From: Nipponacmea schrenckii
Lineage: Eukaryota > Mollusca > Gastropoda > Lottiidae
NCBI GenBank assembly: GCA_030562195.1
Contig: CM060200.1
Location: 34,263,023-34,327,022 of the forward strand
Reading direction: 5' to 3'
DNA: 64,000 nucleotides
Shown here: positions 1 through 24,114 of the stretch, piece after piece
How the letters are laid out: every line of letters begins with the position of its first letter
Position numbering within the stretch: position 1 is the first letter of the stretch
The notes under the pieces: generated by a model
The model's input: only the letters and a program-made list of their open reading frames with translations
The model's database searches: none
Told to the model about the DNA's origin: nothing
Program-made: the position numbers and the translations under genes

Positions 1-517
1 TTTGTGTAGGCATTAAGACGCTTTAATATATTCTTTGAAGGATAATCCTTCGAAAGTTTGCAAACAATTGGCTCTTTCCCCTTCTCGCGGGTATTCCTCC
101 TATCTTTAAGAGAAACAGTCAACATACGGAAAATTGTCTTTCTCTGTGGCTCTATATAATAGCTTATTTTTTATCATTTTCAACAATTCGGGATCTTTAT
201 TGTAAGGGTTAATAATTATATCAGAAATGAACGAGTCACTTAATACGTGTATGACATCGATAATATCGGTGGGTAGGTATCTCTACACAACGTCGCTGAA
301 GATATCACTGTATGAATCTCCAATATCTTCCACACAGTCAGGTTTGGTTGTAAGAACTTCCGGTTTCTAAAACCAACGTTAGGTGAACATAATTCCAGCC
401 CCTAGGAAACATTTTTAAAATTCACCGTTTACAATACGGTGTCAAGGGAAGTCTGAGTACATGAGACTCGCCAGTAGCTTCATCATGGATCATCAAAATG
501 TTTTGCGCTAAACCATG
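1..517 (-). pseudogene. Unidentified degraded coding stretch at the left edge
   Basis: On the minus strand a coding-like frame runs from about 361 down to 112 with only one in-frame stop (TAG at 285-283). A one-base shift near 111-121 then leads into a second open frame that continues off the window at position 1. A further open piece at about 517-426 reads with ordinary amino-acid composition (for example LAQNILMIHDEATGES). There are no good splice sites between the pieces, so this looks like a decayed, intron-poor gene or a transposon/viral remnant rather than exons of a live gene. I do not recognise the protein. What I see is reduced stop density and protein-like composition; the origin is unknown. 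Confidence 0.35.
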
Positions 518-999
518 GTCAGGGGTTTATTCTTTTTGGAGGATTTCGAAAATGTATGTGCTTAACCCAAAGGTGTAGGCCTACTAAAGAGCTGATCTAG
601 AATATCGTCTTATTTTGAGGGGCTTACATAATCAAAAGTCTAAAAAAAACTTATAGACCAGAATATAGTGTCGAAACAAGTATGTCCACATATCCAAGGA
701 AAAATGTATCGTATAACGCTCGTAGGTGTCCACAATTCCAGTCATGTATGGTTCTCTAAAAAAATGTATTCACAGAATATGATATATTACAATGTTAACA
801 GATTTGTAGATCATTATCCGCCAAGTTTATTTTTCAAATAAGCTCAATTATTCTACAAATCGATTTTCTAAGGACTAATTGCAACCTGAAACGATTACCT
901 GTAATAACAATCTGGGCAGTGGACAATCTAATCATTCAGCTTTTCTACATAAGCAATGAACTGGTCAGCATATACAATTACAAGGAGTTTATATGAGAA

Positions 1000-1530
1000 A
1001 ATTAATCCTCATCCTTGCTGGAAAGTATGGGGGAGAAGTTTTTCAGAACAGTTGTAACATTATTTCGATTCCCCCCCCCCCTCATTTTTATCAATGCTCA
1101 TAAATTTCTTCGAGATATTTCAGACAGTCCTACATGTCATTGTGGCCGTCAGTTTTTAGATACTGAACAGTTTCTTCTACACTGTCCCTTACATTTTTTT
1201 GAAAAAGTTCATTCATTCTTAAATATCAGTAGAAGATTCCAAGACTAAGTCGTCTTTATTTATTTTTACGGCCATAAATATATATTTTTTCCAACATAAT
1301 GCCACAATGTTTAGTCCGGTATAAATTCTCGTCCTTTCTCATTATAAAGTATGTATGTATGCTAACATTTCAATTAAATGCACGTGTATATGTGTTGTGT
1401 ATGTTATTGTATTTAATCTACATTGTCAAATTGTTTTGTAATTTTATCTTTTTGGAAATGGATTATATCGGCGAAATCCTGTTCCCTAATCCATTTCTCT
1501 TAAGAATGAAATATTTACACAAAAAAATTC
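1000..1530 (+). mobile_element. 3' end fragment of a non-LTR retrotransposon (LINE)
   Basis: About 70 codons (1015-1248) encode the Cys/His-rich C-terminal block typical of LINE polymerase proteins: a CHCG pair followed by DTEQFLLHCPLHF, the pattern CxC...EQFLxHCPLH. A poly-C tract at 1069-1081 sits inside the frame and is a likely shift point. The trailing sequence at about 1455-1525 (GGATTATATCGGCGAAATCC... then AAGAATGAAATATTTAC) resembles the tail of the LINE fragment that ends near 55040, so both are probably 3' ends of one family. This copy is strongly 5'-truncated and inactive. Confidence 0.6.
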
Positions 1531-3711
1531 CCATCAGAACAAAACGTTTCAAATGTAAACCAAAAACTACGATTCCGTTTATTGATAATCTTCATCGGCT
1601 GAAATCATTCATCCTGAATTGTGATGAAAATGGCAAATGAAATCGAATGAGAAAAATGAGACTTGCTGATGAACTTGGTCAACGCCGTCAAATCTGTATA
1701 CATACACTATAAAATGATTAACAGCGGTTCAATAGAAGAATGTTTCAATATTTATGGTTTATATTCCATATCTTACTCAATACATCACATTACCAGGTGT
1801 ACTTGATTGGTTCAGACAATATGAAATATCGACAAGGCGCTGATAAAAATATTTGTTCAAACACAACTTGATTGAACAGATTTTATCGTCTCTCATGACC
1901 GATAAGTTCTGCACTTACTGTCTTCGTCCATCCCTGTTACGACGCTCCGAGCTCAGGGGCTGCTCAGGTGCTAGGTAGGGAGTAGCTCGTCGTTGTTGAT
2001 TCCAGGGAAAGAATATACTGTATATGAGCCAAATTAAATGAGAAGGACCCCACCCACATTAAGCATGATGAAAGGTCAATTTTTAGATATCATAAAGGGC
2101 GTAATGATATTTATAAGCCCAAAACGATGCAGGAATTTGGGTCATAAAGCTCCATTTCAGAGTAGTACCGTATAAATTTTGATTTAATGACATCTTCTCG
2201 TGTTCATAGTGTGTGCTCTTTTATATTGTCATGTTCTAATGCTCATGTTGCAACCATTTATTAATGTCTGCTCGAACGGTAATTGATCTCTGATTAAAAT
2301 TATTTCATTTTTCTTTTGGATATTCGAATATTGCATTCACCAACACTGCAATTTATTTATTGCAGCTTTGTTTTTTGGTGTTTTCTTGTAGAATATCTCG
2401 GGCAATAAACAACATGTTTGGAATGTTTGTATTTAATCAAACTTTGAGTTTTGTTTATTGTGGCCAGGTTCCAATATACTATTTGATAATCTTTTATAAA
2501 TCAAACCATACGGAAAACAGATTAATTAACAAATCCACTTAAATTAAAAAGATATGTTTTATTGAGTGTTTATGTTTTCGAGGTTAGTGTATCTCTGTAT
2601 AAAGGGGTAAAACTTGCTGGTTGCTGGTACTAGAAACCAATCAGTTTCAGATCATTAAAATTTCAGAATCGATAGCAATTTATTTTGAAAATCAGAATAA
2701 AGATTAAAGTATAGATGATTCTGTTCTTTTTGTATTGGGACATTGTAAGCATTGATTTTCCAATTTTCTGACTGTAGTTCTGGTAAATGTTCCTAAATTG
2801 CATTTAAATATATACCTTTGATCATAAATTTCTTGAAATGTAAATTTAATAATTTCTTCTTCGAAAAGTTGTTAGTCAGCTCTCTTAAAGTGTGAGATTT
2901 ATTATTATTATTATTTAAAAATGTATGAATAATAATAAATAAATAATTTGAAACTACTTACAAGAGGTGCTATATTCGAATGTGTTAATTGGTTCTTGGT
3001 TAACAATATACAAATTTAAATTTCGATTGAAACTATTCTCTAGTTTTTGGAACCATCAAAACCACCAGTTTAATATTTCTCCCCTAGACCCGTCCGACAA
3101 TCCGAACTCGCATATTGGCCAAGAAAAAAATAAAATAAAAACAGGCCCCCACAACAATTATAATTATTAAAACTAACATGTCTACTTTTTATAACGTGAA
3201 AAAAATTTTTTGTGATTATTGACATCTAAAGATATTGAAAGCCTTAATTTATCGCTTCCACTCTCATTATATTTTCTGTTGATTCAAAGAGGTTGTCAAA
3301 CGCAGATGTTATCTTCTCATGCACTTGAGTAGGCTGTTTATAACAGATTTGTCTGAAAGGGACACTTTTAAATGCCATTTGAAATAATTAATATATTATA
3401 TAAAGCTATAGGTAGATTGAGGGTACAACCATATTTAGATAGTAACGTTTTCTATACTGGGTACGTTTGAATACAAGGGAAGGAATTGTGAATTTTTTGT
3501 AAAGTTTTCAACGAGATTTCTGAAAAAAAAGTTATAGGAGAATTTCATGATTTAACAAAGAAACAGAAGGCACATGAATTAGCGGTCAGAGTCCATTTAA
3601 GTCAAAGTTAGACATTTATGAAATGAAATGAAAGAAGTTTTAGAATATACTCTTCTGTACCTAATGGTCTTACAAAAACGGTTTACACCATACAGTGGCA
3701 TTAGCTTTCAA
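1531..3711. other. Intergenic, no gene seen
   Basis: AT-rich sequence with scattered short open frames and no codon bias, splice-consistent exons or protein motifs that I recognise. The only local structure is an (ATT)n/(AAT)n hairpin-like stretch around 2895-2945. Confidence 0.5.
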
Positions 3712-3933
3712 CTATGCAGAGATCTTTAAACTGCACTTGTAGCACACGAGGTCGTGGTTTACTGGACAATCCGAACACAAGGGAAAATCAGATTCATCTG
3801 GACCATTGCCGGGATTAAACATTGGACTATAGCGAAAAGCCACCGTGACATCCCCAGACATTAAGTATAGGTTTGATAGATGGAAGGCAGCAAAGTCTTC
3901 ACAGTGTACTGTAATTCGATTCACTATGAGTAC
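3712..3933 (-). CDS. Candidate orphan terminal exon of an unknown Cys-rich protein
   Basis: On the minus strand a pyrimidine-rich acceptor (TTCTCTTCTATTGAAAG) precedes an open frame of about 73 codons that starts VLIVNRITVHCEDF and ends in a stop at 3714-3712. The C-terminal part has four cysteines in the arrangement CSDCPVNHDLVCYKC, which could bind a metal or form disulfides. No matching upstream exon was found in the pyrimidine-rich DNA that follows on this strand, so it could be the last exon of a gene now broken, a transposon fragment, or chance. Not recognised as any family. Confidence 0.25.
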   Translation of the reverse strand, partial: VLIVNRITVHCEDFAAFHLSNLYLMSGDVTVAFRYSPMFNPGNGPDESDFPLCSDCPVNHDLVCYKCSLKISA

Positions 3934-3994
3934 CTTTCAATAGAAGAGAATAATGGACCTTTTATAAGTTTCAGACCTAAGCTGCTTATCCCTG

Positions 3995-4335
3995 TTTCAT
4001 ATATATAAGCCCCATCCCACACTCTTCTTCCCCATCTACTACCTCCTTGGAACTTGTGTAATCTCTTGAAACTGTGCTTCTTATCCTCACTTCTCCTTCC
4101 TTCTATCTACTCCCTGTATCTCTCCATTCCCTGTAAACTCTAATACCGTTCCTTTCTACTTTCCCTATTTCTCTCTGTCTCGTTTTCCATTCCATCCATT
4201 TATCTTCACTAAACTACCCTTCATTCTCAAGTTTTCCACCCTCCCATTTCCTCGTCCTACCTCTCTACTTCTCCTTACATAATCTGTATTTTACTTTCCA
4301 CTTTTTTTTTTATCTGTCTTTTCTTTCTCTCTGTC
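3995..4335. repeat. Long pyrimidine-rich (C/T) tract
   Basis: About 340 bases with strong C+T bias on the plus strand (runs such as CTTCTCCTTCCTTCT), with few purines. This is strand-asymmetric low-complexity DNA of the kind that can form triplex structures. No coding content is seen. Confidence 0.5.
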
Positions 4336-4941
4336 CTGCTACATTCCTTACTGTCAATTTTTGTTTTTGTGACAAGACAAACAGTTTCAAAGTTTAAACT
4401 ATTGTATTTTCAGAAATAGTCAATATTTATGATCTTTTATACTCTTGGATAAAAAATGAGCCGGTTGTTTTATGTTTGGACGGTAGCCAAATGAGCAAAA
4501 GTTTTGATTGTTAATGATAACACGTTAACCATTGTTCTTCAAAGCGCATTCTATGGTTTATTTTCGCTAAAAAGTGTATCATTTATGGTTAAATATTTCA
4601 TGCTGATGATTGTCACATTTTTCTGATAAACAAAGATTCCATTGGGCGTGTATTACCATGCCTTGGTGCTTCACATACTTTATTCTCAAAATTGAGATGA
4701 AGCCATTTCACATTCTATGTACGTTCACCGATCGAACTTGTCACAGTAAATGAGTAAAGGTGATAAGTGGTTGTGATTGAGTATTTTATAAAGTAAGAAT
4801 ATCAATATCGTACAATATAATATATTGATTTCTAGTCATCAATAATTACATACACAAATAAACTTTCTTGTCAACTTGAATTTCTTTCCATTTTAAAGGG
4901 CATAATTCGGATTACCTTACATAATAAGTCATAAGGACGAA

Positions 4942-7029
4942 ATGAGTCTTTTGCATCCAAGACAAGTTAACTATGTTAATCAGCTTGTGCAACAACATCC
5001 GAGTTTGAACAACGCCTTCCTAGTTCACTGTGTTAATCAGCTCGGGCAACATTCGAGGTTGAGCAACGCCTTTCCAGTCAACAGTGTTAATCAGCTCGGG
5101 AAAGAGCACCCGAAGATGGGTAGCACCTTCCTCGTTCATAGTGTCAATCAGCTACACACAGAAAAATAAATAAGACAATGATGAGTAAAACCGACCTTTT
5201 AAGTGAGTCATGCGTAATGACTCACTATTGTGAGTATTGTAACTCAGAAATCATCTCTAAGTGTCAATGTCGAGTCATTATAAGACTCACTTTTACATCA
5301 TTTGAGTCATCATGTATGAACAACAAACCACGTGAGTCTTATTCTTGTCAATATAGTGTCTGAGTTGAGTACTTATTGAGTTTTTTGGCAATGACTTTGA
5401 AGTGAGTCAAATTTTTTCTGTTTCCGAGTCACGATAATTCGTCAATATCGAGTCACTAGTGAGTCGAAAGAAAATCCTAAATTAGTCATTGGTCCTAAAG
5501 TAGTCAAATGTTAGTCATATTGTCAAATATTACAAGTGAGTCTGCGGAAGGTCGTGTTTGAGCCAACGGAATTTTAAAAAATATGTCAAAAACGAGTCAT
5601 TAACTAGTCTCACATGAGTCCCTGCCCAGATGCTTCATGGGTAACCGTGACGTCAGACTGTCATGTCGTTTGGTGAAGCCTGAGTGACATTTGTTCACAT
5701 TTTTCAATCCATGCAAATCCTTGATATGTTGTAACCAATAGCCGATCAAGATTTCTTAGCTTTGATAGGTAAGTAACTTTGGATCTTTTAAAAGGTTTTA
5801 ATTTTTACTAGGGTTATTCTAGAGGCAAGTTTCAAACTTGATGTTGTTCCTTAACAAACAACAAAAGTTGTCCTTTTAAAAGAAGCTTAAATGAAATCTC
5901 ATACATATCTTCTACATATATTTCATACAGATTTGTTCTTGAACACGACAGTAACCCCCCCCCCCCCACTCAGTCGTAACATCCAATAAATAGTTCGTTG
6001 TAACATTCTACATGCATAGTGGTAAAAGTAGTATCTTAAAAATAGTTTCGTGTTAAAGTGTTATTATTAACAATATGTTGCATTCTGCATACCTTTAAAT
6101 ACTATAATGCCCAATAAACTATCAAACGAACATGTTTTTCTTTTTTTTTTTTTTTAATTTTTGACACGCTTTAGAATCAAGATTGATCTAGAATGGATCG
6201 ATCGAGATTGGACCAACCTTAAGATGTATATATATCCCTGAACAGACGCATTGAAGCAAGCGTACAAGAAGAATTATGCATCTATGAGACGTTTTGATGA
6301 AAAGTATGACTTTAGTTCTAAGTAGTCAATTGAATCGTCTATGACCACATTAAAACGTCATTTCACTGAGTCAAATACCCAGAAAAGCAGTTATTATGAC
6401 TCGTCTATGACAAATTTCTAACGGGTCAATCTGTATTTTAGATTAGTCGGTTAACTCACTGTTGACCCACTTCTGTGAGTCAATATTTACTCCTAGATAA
6501 GTCATTTTGACTCGTCGGCGAGTCATTTGTTAAATGAGTCAATACACTCACAAATTGCTCGTTATTGAGTATACAGACTCATCTGTAAATGAGTTCTAAA
6601 CGAGTGGTTTTATGGAAAAGTCAAAAACTCACGTAAATGAGTACATTTACTCATGATTGTCTTACTTATTTTTCTGTGTGTAGAGTTTGAGCTACGCCTT
6701 TCGAGTCAACAGTGTTTAATCAGCTCGGGCAACAAAACTCGAGTTTAGGTAGCACCTTTCTAGTTCACTGTGTCAATCAGCTCGGCTACCAACACTCGAG
6801 TTTGAGCAACGCCTTTCGAGTCAACAGTGTTAATCAGCTCGGGCAACAACACTCGAGTTTGAGCAACGCCTTTCGAGTCAACAGTGTTAATCAGCTCGGG
6901 CAACAAAACTCGAGTTTAGGTAGCACCTTCCTAGTTCACTGTATTAATCAGCTCGGAAAACAACACTCGAGTTTGAGCAACGACTTTCGAGTCAGCTTGG
7001 AGATGTTCATTAAGGAATCTTCGAAATAA
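4942..7029 (+). repeat. 57-bp coding-like minisatellite, interrupted by a transposon
   Basis: Two blocks (4942-5151 and 6684-7029) consist of a 57-bp unit, that is 19 codons per unit, reading like NQLGQQHSSLSNAFRVNSV. Two monomer types are mixed: type A with AACACTCGAGTTTGAGCAAC and type B with AAACTCGAGTTTAGGTAGCA. The left block opens with an ATG at 4942; the right block ends at a TAA at 7027-7029 after a unique tail. The phase (57 = 3 x 19) keeps one frame open through each block, but a single extra T at about 6715-6717 and the inserted element at 5152-6683 break the combined frame. It may be a repeat protein gene killed by insertion, or a satellite that is open by chance because the unit is divisible by three. 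No known domain recognised. Confidence 0.55.
5152..6683. mobile_element. Non-autonomous DNA transposon with terminal inverted repeats and GAGTCA-rich arms
   Basis: Left end CTACACACAGAAAAATAA (5152) is matched in inverted orientation by TTATTTTTCTGTGTGTAG ending at 6683; the inverted match continues about 37 bp with few differences. Both roughly 400-bp arms (about 5200-5640 and 6340-6660) are packed with GAGTC/GACTC motifs in both orientations, at least seven of them perfect TGAGTCA/TGACTCA. The roughly 700-bp centre has no coding frame. The element sits inside the 57-bp repeat array and replaces about 18 bp of a monomer, so no clean target duplication is visible. Terminal inverted repeats plus dense subterminal motifs fit a cut-and-paste element whose transposase is supplied elsewhere; the superfamily is not determined. 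Confidence 0.7.
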
Positions 7030-7469
7030 ACTTCCTACTATTTGAAATTTATTCACATAAAATTATGATATTTAAATTTAATGACATCATATTTGCAAAA
7101 TTTTTCTTAGGTCTTTATCATTATCACCAATTAGGTTACAGCTGTAAACGATATTTCATAACGATAAATTAGTTCACTTTAAGTACATTAACAGGAACTG
7201 TTGCAAATAATTTCATTTAGTCACTATTGCAAAAACAATTAGACCTATTTGCCAAATATATTCATAAGCTTTGCAACCGCGTTTAATTAACTTTAATATT
7301 GATTTAATTTTACGCTTCGCTTATTGCATTACTAACGGTATACTATCAGTCAAATGTTATTTATACATAAGAGAATTGATTTTGTATAAAACTCTGTATT
7401 TTAACTTATTTAATCTATACTTTGTATTGACCTGTAATGCATAATCTATTAATAAAATATGTTGCCACA

Positions 7470-7690
7470 AAGGCATGTAGGCCTAATTTTTTTTTTTTTT
7501 TTTTTTTTTTTTGGTAAAATAAGCTACATGTATTTCTCTCGAAAGTTTTAGAGCCACAGAGGTTCAACCACCACAGACCCACACCTCTAACCTTTTAATT
7601 TATGGACAGCTCAACAACGCTTGAACTAATCTTTGAAATTTTTCGGTAAAAGATGATATGAAATTTTTCGGTAAAAAAGATGATAAGAGT
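7470..7690. repeat. Poly-T tract and short tandem duplication
   Basis: A near-pure T run of about 35 bases lies around 7487-7512. At about 7637-7685 the motif GAAATTTTTCGGTAAAA followed by GATGAT is tandemly duplicated. The T run may be the reverse-complement poly(A) of a retrotransposed sequence, but no source is identifiable. Confidence 0.4.
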
Positions 7691-7829
7691 GTTCTCATGA
7701 AGAAACGTGAAAAGCTGTTACACAAATTTGAGTGCACACATTTTTTCACTAAATTCACATTCAGTGCCTGTTTATTACCTAAACTCATATATAGTGAGAG
7801 TTCGGTCCTTCACTGGACAATGGTTGAAA

Positions 7830-9015
7830 AGGAAAATACCCGTGGAAAGACCAGGCTAGATACAAAGTCCAGGAACTAGGCCCATATAATTAGATCTTCC
7901 AGCGAGAATGTAAGAAGGCATTCCAGAGGGTAGTAATACAGCACATCAACAAAGCTATTCGGAGAGGTCTGAAATAAAAGAACGCCAAGGCTTTTTGGCG
8001 CTATATAAAGTCAAGAAGACAAAATATTGGCGTACAGCCGCTAAGGAAGATGGGCTCTTCAATAACAGTAAAAAAAAAAAATAACGCGCAGATTCTACAG
8101 AAACTCAACTCCAGATACCTCCAAGAGAGCTAGGGAACTAATCCATCCACTAATCGCCGTCAATTGAATTGGAAATTGTTGTCCCCTATAAACAGAAAGA
8201 AACCACGTGGACCAGATGACATCTCTAACATTGTAGGGCCTGTTCCAAATAGTTGACTAAAGGATTACAAAAGCTGCCCAAAGACTGACGAAGCGCAAAT
8301 GTGACACAAGTATTCAAAAAAAAAAAAAAAAAATAGGAGAATCACACTCCCAGACATGCGTCTCATGCAAACTACTACAACACATTATAATATGTAAACA
8401 CATAGATCACCTGGAAAGAAACAATATCTTGACCTCACTTAACCACGGCTTAAGATCTGGCCTTCCGTGTGAATCTCGATTACTTACCACTGTCCAAGAC
8501 TTACTTTAGTGCCATGACACAGTTGACAAAGCGTTTCTCCAAAGCGTTTGACACTGTGTCGCATGTCAGCCTCCTACATAAGATGAACCGCTTTGGCATA
8601 GACTTCCTGACAAACAGAACCATGAGGGTCGTATTTGATTGTGGGGCAATAATTAATGTCAAAAAAAAGTCCTACATAATAGGAATTTTCATTTCTACCG
8701 CCTGAACAACCAAATCCTTCCAGAGTTGAAACCAACCCCTACCTCGGGGTAACTTTTACAATCTCAAATTCAGCAATCACTTTACCAACATAACCAACAG
8801 AACCAGCTCTCGCACGCAACCTAAAACAATGTCCAACTACCTGCAAAAAAAAAAAAACGCCTATCTCTCACTAGTCAGATCCATACCGTAATGCAGCTCT
8901 ACCGTATGGGACTCCTTCCGCCTAAGAACATAGATAAGCTTGAAAAGGTGCAATGACGAGCAGCCAAATTCATTACCGGAGACTACATCTCCGAAATACA
9001 GAGTGTGTCACAAAA
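7830..9015 (+). mobile_element. Decayed Jockey/CR1-type LINE reverse transcriptase remnant
   Basis: Successive short stretches in shifting plus frames match the order of a LINE polymerase: the fingers block near 8190-8230 (NRKKPRGPDDISNIV), the block at about 8340-8500 reading SLTCVSCKLLQHII then NHGLRSGLPCESRL, the palm block near 8530-8600 (FSKAFDTVSHVSLLHKM), and the C-terminal block at about 8890-9000 (YSSTVWDSFR, then LEKVQ, then RAAKFITGDY). Poly-A interruptions near 8068, 8318 and 8844 and many stops and shifts show it is dead. These blocks are known from Jockey/CR1-like elements; exact clade not resolved. Confidence 0.75.
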
Positions 9016-9519
9016 CTGGTTAACGCCCTGCTATTACCCTCGTTACGAGGATGCATACCACTTCAAGGTGGTCGAGGGTTTGCAGATATAAGAGTGCTGT
9101 GCGTGCAACTTCTATTATAGGCTATAGCCTACCAGGGCCATCCATTATCTAGTATTTTACTCCCTCACTAGCGTCTCTCTCCCGCTACCGTTCGTGCAGT
9201 GTATTTTATCCAGATCTAGATCCAGATGTTCCTCTGTTAATTTAAATCTTATAGATGTTTCATTTATCTTTGTCCATACAGTCCAATCCAATAATTCTAA
9301 AAATTAGTAAAACTGACATTTTCCCGGAAAAGAAAGATTCATATCTAATATAATATGCCTAGCCTTGGACATGTATGCAGAAGAATAGGACGTAAAACTC
9401 CAATGATTTCTTTTCATTTCATTTCTTGCCCCTTGTAACTGTGGGCCTGTCTGTGGTTTTTCCGGGACGTCTGGTAACCCTAGTCTGTGGTCCAATTCAC
9501 CTGGATTTAATTTTGGTAT

Positions 9520-10357
9520 TCTGAGGATTATTGATAAAGGGAAGTAACTCGAATAATCACATGATCCGGAAATGGACAGGAGGTGTGTAAACAACCAGAA
9601 AAATTATTTTGTACAATTTTCTGTATTTCTTGGTTTACATCCGACAAATGGTTTCACCAAAACGCTAACCTGTAAGTCATTTATGAGTTATATTAGGTTA
9701 ATATATCATAATTCTAATTGGAAATGAAACGTAAAAAGGTTGTCAATAGGTGAATTTTTATCAATTTATAGAGCACTGACTACTGTAGGCCAACTCAGCA
9801 GATCCTACGACGCTATAAGTAGTGCAATTCTTTTACTCAAATATCAAATAGATTCATTACCAATTTTCGTATGACTAAAGACCGGATTACATTTAGGCCC
9901 GTGCGTAGGTTTAACCTGCATACAAATCAGTCCTAATTACTATAATAGAAAGTAGTTAGGCCTACTGTCAAATATAGGACATAGTGTAGCAGGAGGGCAA
10001 GGGCTTTTAAATAGGGCCTACAAGGAAGGGGGTTGTGCTAAATTGTCCACTGAACTGTTCCTGTAAAACTTATTCCCAATTACAAACCAGTGGCCCGATC
10101 CGGGTAACATTCGTTCCAGGGTTCTGAATCAAATCATTTAAATTATTGTAAGTTTATATATAGGCTAAAAATAATACTGTTTTTGATATTTGCACAAATA
10201 CTATTTAAAAATATGAACTAATAGATGTAAGGTAAATCATGTTATTACCAATATAGTTATTTATATCCTTTTGAAATATTTTGCAGTTCATCTACCATGC
10301 AATAATATTTGTTATAGTTTTATGCAATTTGGAAATCATCAAAAGTAAACCATAGAT
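9520..10357 (+). promoter_or_regulatory. Probable WASHC5 upstream region with a non-coding first exon
   Basis: Upstream of the WASHC5 start there is an AAGGGAAGTAACTC motif (about 9537-9550) and an ETS-like CCGGAA nearby (about 9564-9569). A good donor (CTAACCT then GTAAGT, exon end about 9671) can pair with an acceptor TTTTGCAG before 10287, giving a 5' UTR intron. The coding ATG lies at 10358 in the second exon. The splice sites are seen; their use and the transcription start are inferred. The rest of the interval shows no coding. Confidence 0.35.
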
Positions 10358-22905
<12,548 letters not shown>

Positions 22906-23144
22906 TTGCCATCTGTTGTTTCTATTGCTTTATAAGCTACTGTCAAGATGTGTATCATGGCTTTTGATTTGTTTTTCAATACTGATAATCAAGGACCTAT
23001 TGAATAGTAAATTTATTGCAAAATATCAACTTGTTATATTTTATATTTGTTATTTATATAAAGGATATTGTTATATAAGAAAAGTATGAATTGTTATTAA
23101 AACATTGGTGTTGAAGAATAAGCCATTGTCACTTACACAGTGTT

Positions 23145-23640
23145 TTTATACGCCCATACATTGTGAGTGTTTGTAATCACTCAAGGATAAGTCTTACTAA
23201 AAACTAATTTAGTCAAAATTTATTTACTATGAGATATTGCCCTTGTTCTTGAATTCTTTGTGGACACGATAAGAGCTTCTTTTTTTATTGGGGGATTTTG
23301 ACAAAACTTGGTGTGAGTCTTTGTAATTACCCAAGGATAAACCAAATTAAGATTCATACCAATCAAAAAATATTTTTATTAGATATTGCCCTTGTTCTTG
23401 AATTATTTGTGGACACGATAGAGAGCTGGATTCTTGATGGATTTTGACGAAACTTGGTGTGAGTGTTTATTATAACCCAAGGATGAACCCTATTGAAAAT
23501 CAGACCAATCAAAAAATATTTGATGTGAGTTATTGCCCTTGTTCTTAAAAACATGTCTGCCTTTGTTCTTTTAATTCTTTTTGGACAGGTTAGAGGTCTG
23601 GTTTTTGGATGGATTTGATGAAATTTATTGTGATTGTATT
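23145..23640. repeat. 148-bp tandem repeat in the WASHC5-ENOSF1 intergenic region
   Basis: Three to four diverged copies share TTGCCCTTGTTCTTGAATTC, GTGGACACGATA and GATTTTGACGAAACTTGGTG. Copies of the first phrase start near 23238, 23386 and 23534, giving a period of about 148 bp. The left edge reads TTTTTATACGCCCATAC, a phrase that recurs next to other repeats in the window (around 33190 and 35995). Non-coding. Confidence 0.75.
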
Positions 23641-24038
23641 TTAAATTCAAGAAAAATCTTCCATTTACCGATAATTCTTATCAACCTCCAGAACAAATTA
23701 GCTGCCATTATAAGTGTTGGCGTATTATGATGGCCATCGCTATTTTTTATAGTATATATACAACAGGAAGATAAGATAAGCCATGTCCAAAAATTTATTA
23801 AGGCTAAAATGCACTTCCAGTCCAAGAATTTGAAAATCATATTAAAATAAGTGGCAGTCAAAGTTTTGAGAGTCAAAATAATTCACAGATTGTGTAGTTT
23901 ATTATATGATATTTATGTTAATAACAACCTACAATGAGCAATTTCTTAGGTGTTGAACATTTAGATGTTAAATGCACCAACTCTTACAAGCTTGGAATGC
24001 ATATTTATCCTAAATTATCACACGAATAAATCAGCCAA

Positions 24039-24044
24039 TTTATT
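24039..24044 (-). promoter_or_regulatory. Candidate poly(A) signal of the ENOSF1-like gene
   Basis: AATAAA on the minus strand is the first canonical signal noticed beyond the 93-bp array. If used, the whole array lies in the 3' UTR (about 1.2 kb). Position seen; use inferred. Confidence 0.35.
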
Positions 24045-24114
24045 TCAGTTTAGTTTTGTTGATCAAGCACACATATTACTTTCTTAATACAATTTCTATA
24101 CTGTTTAATATACT

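Noticed and set aside
9304..9594. 96-codon minus-strand frame upstream of WASHC5
   Set aside because: No domain, no splice support; it overlaps the likely WASHC5 promoter.
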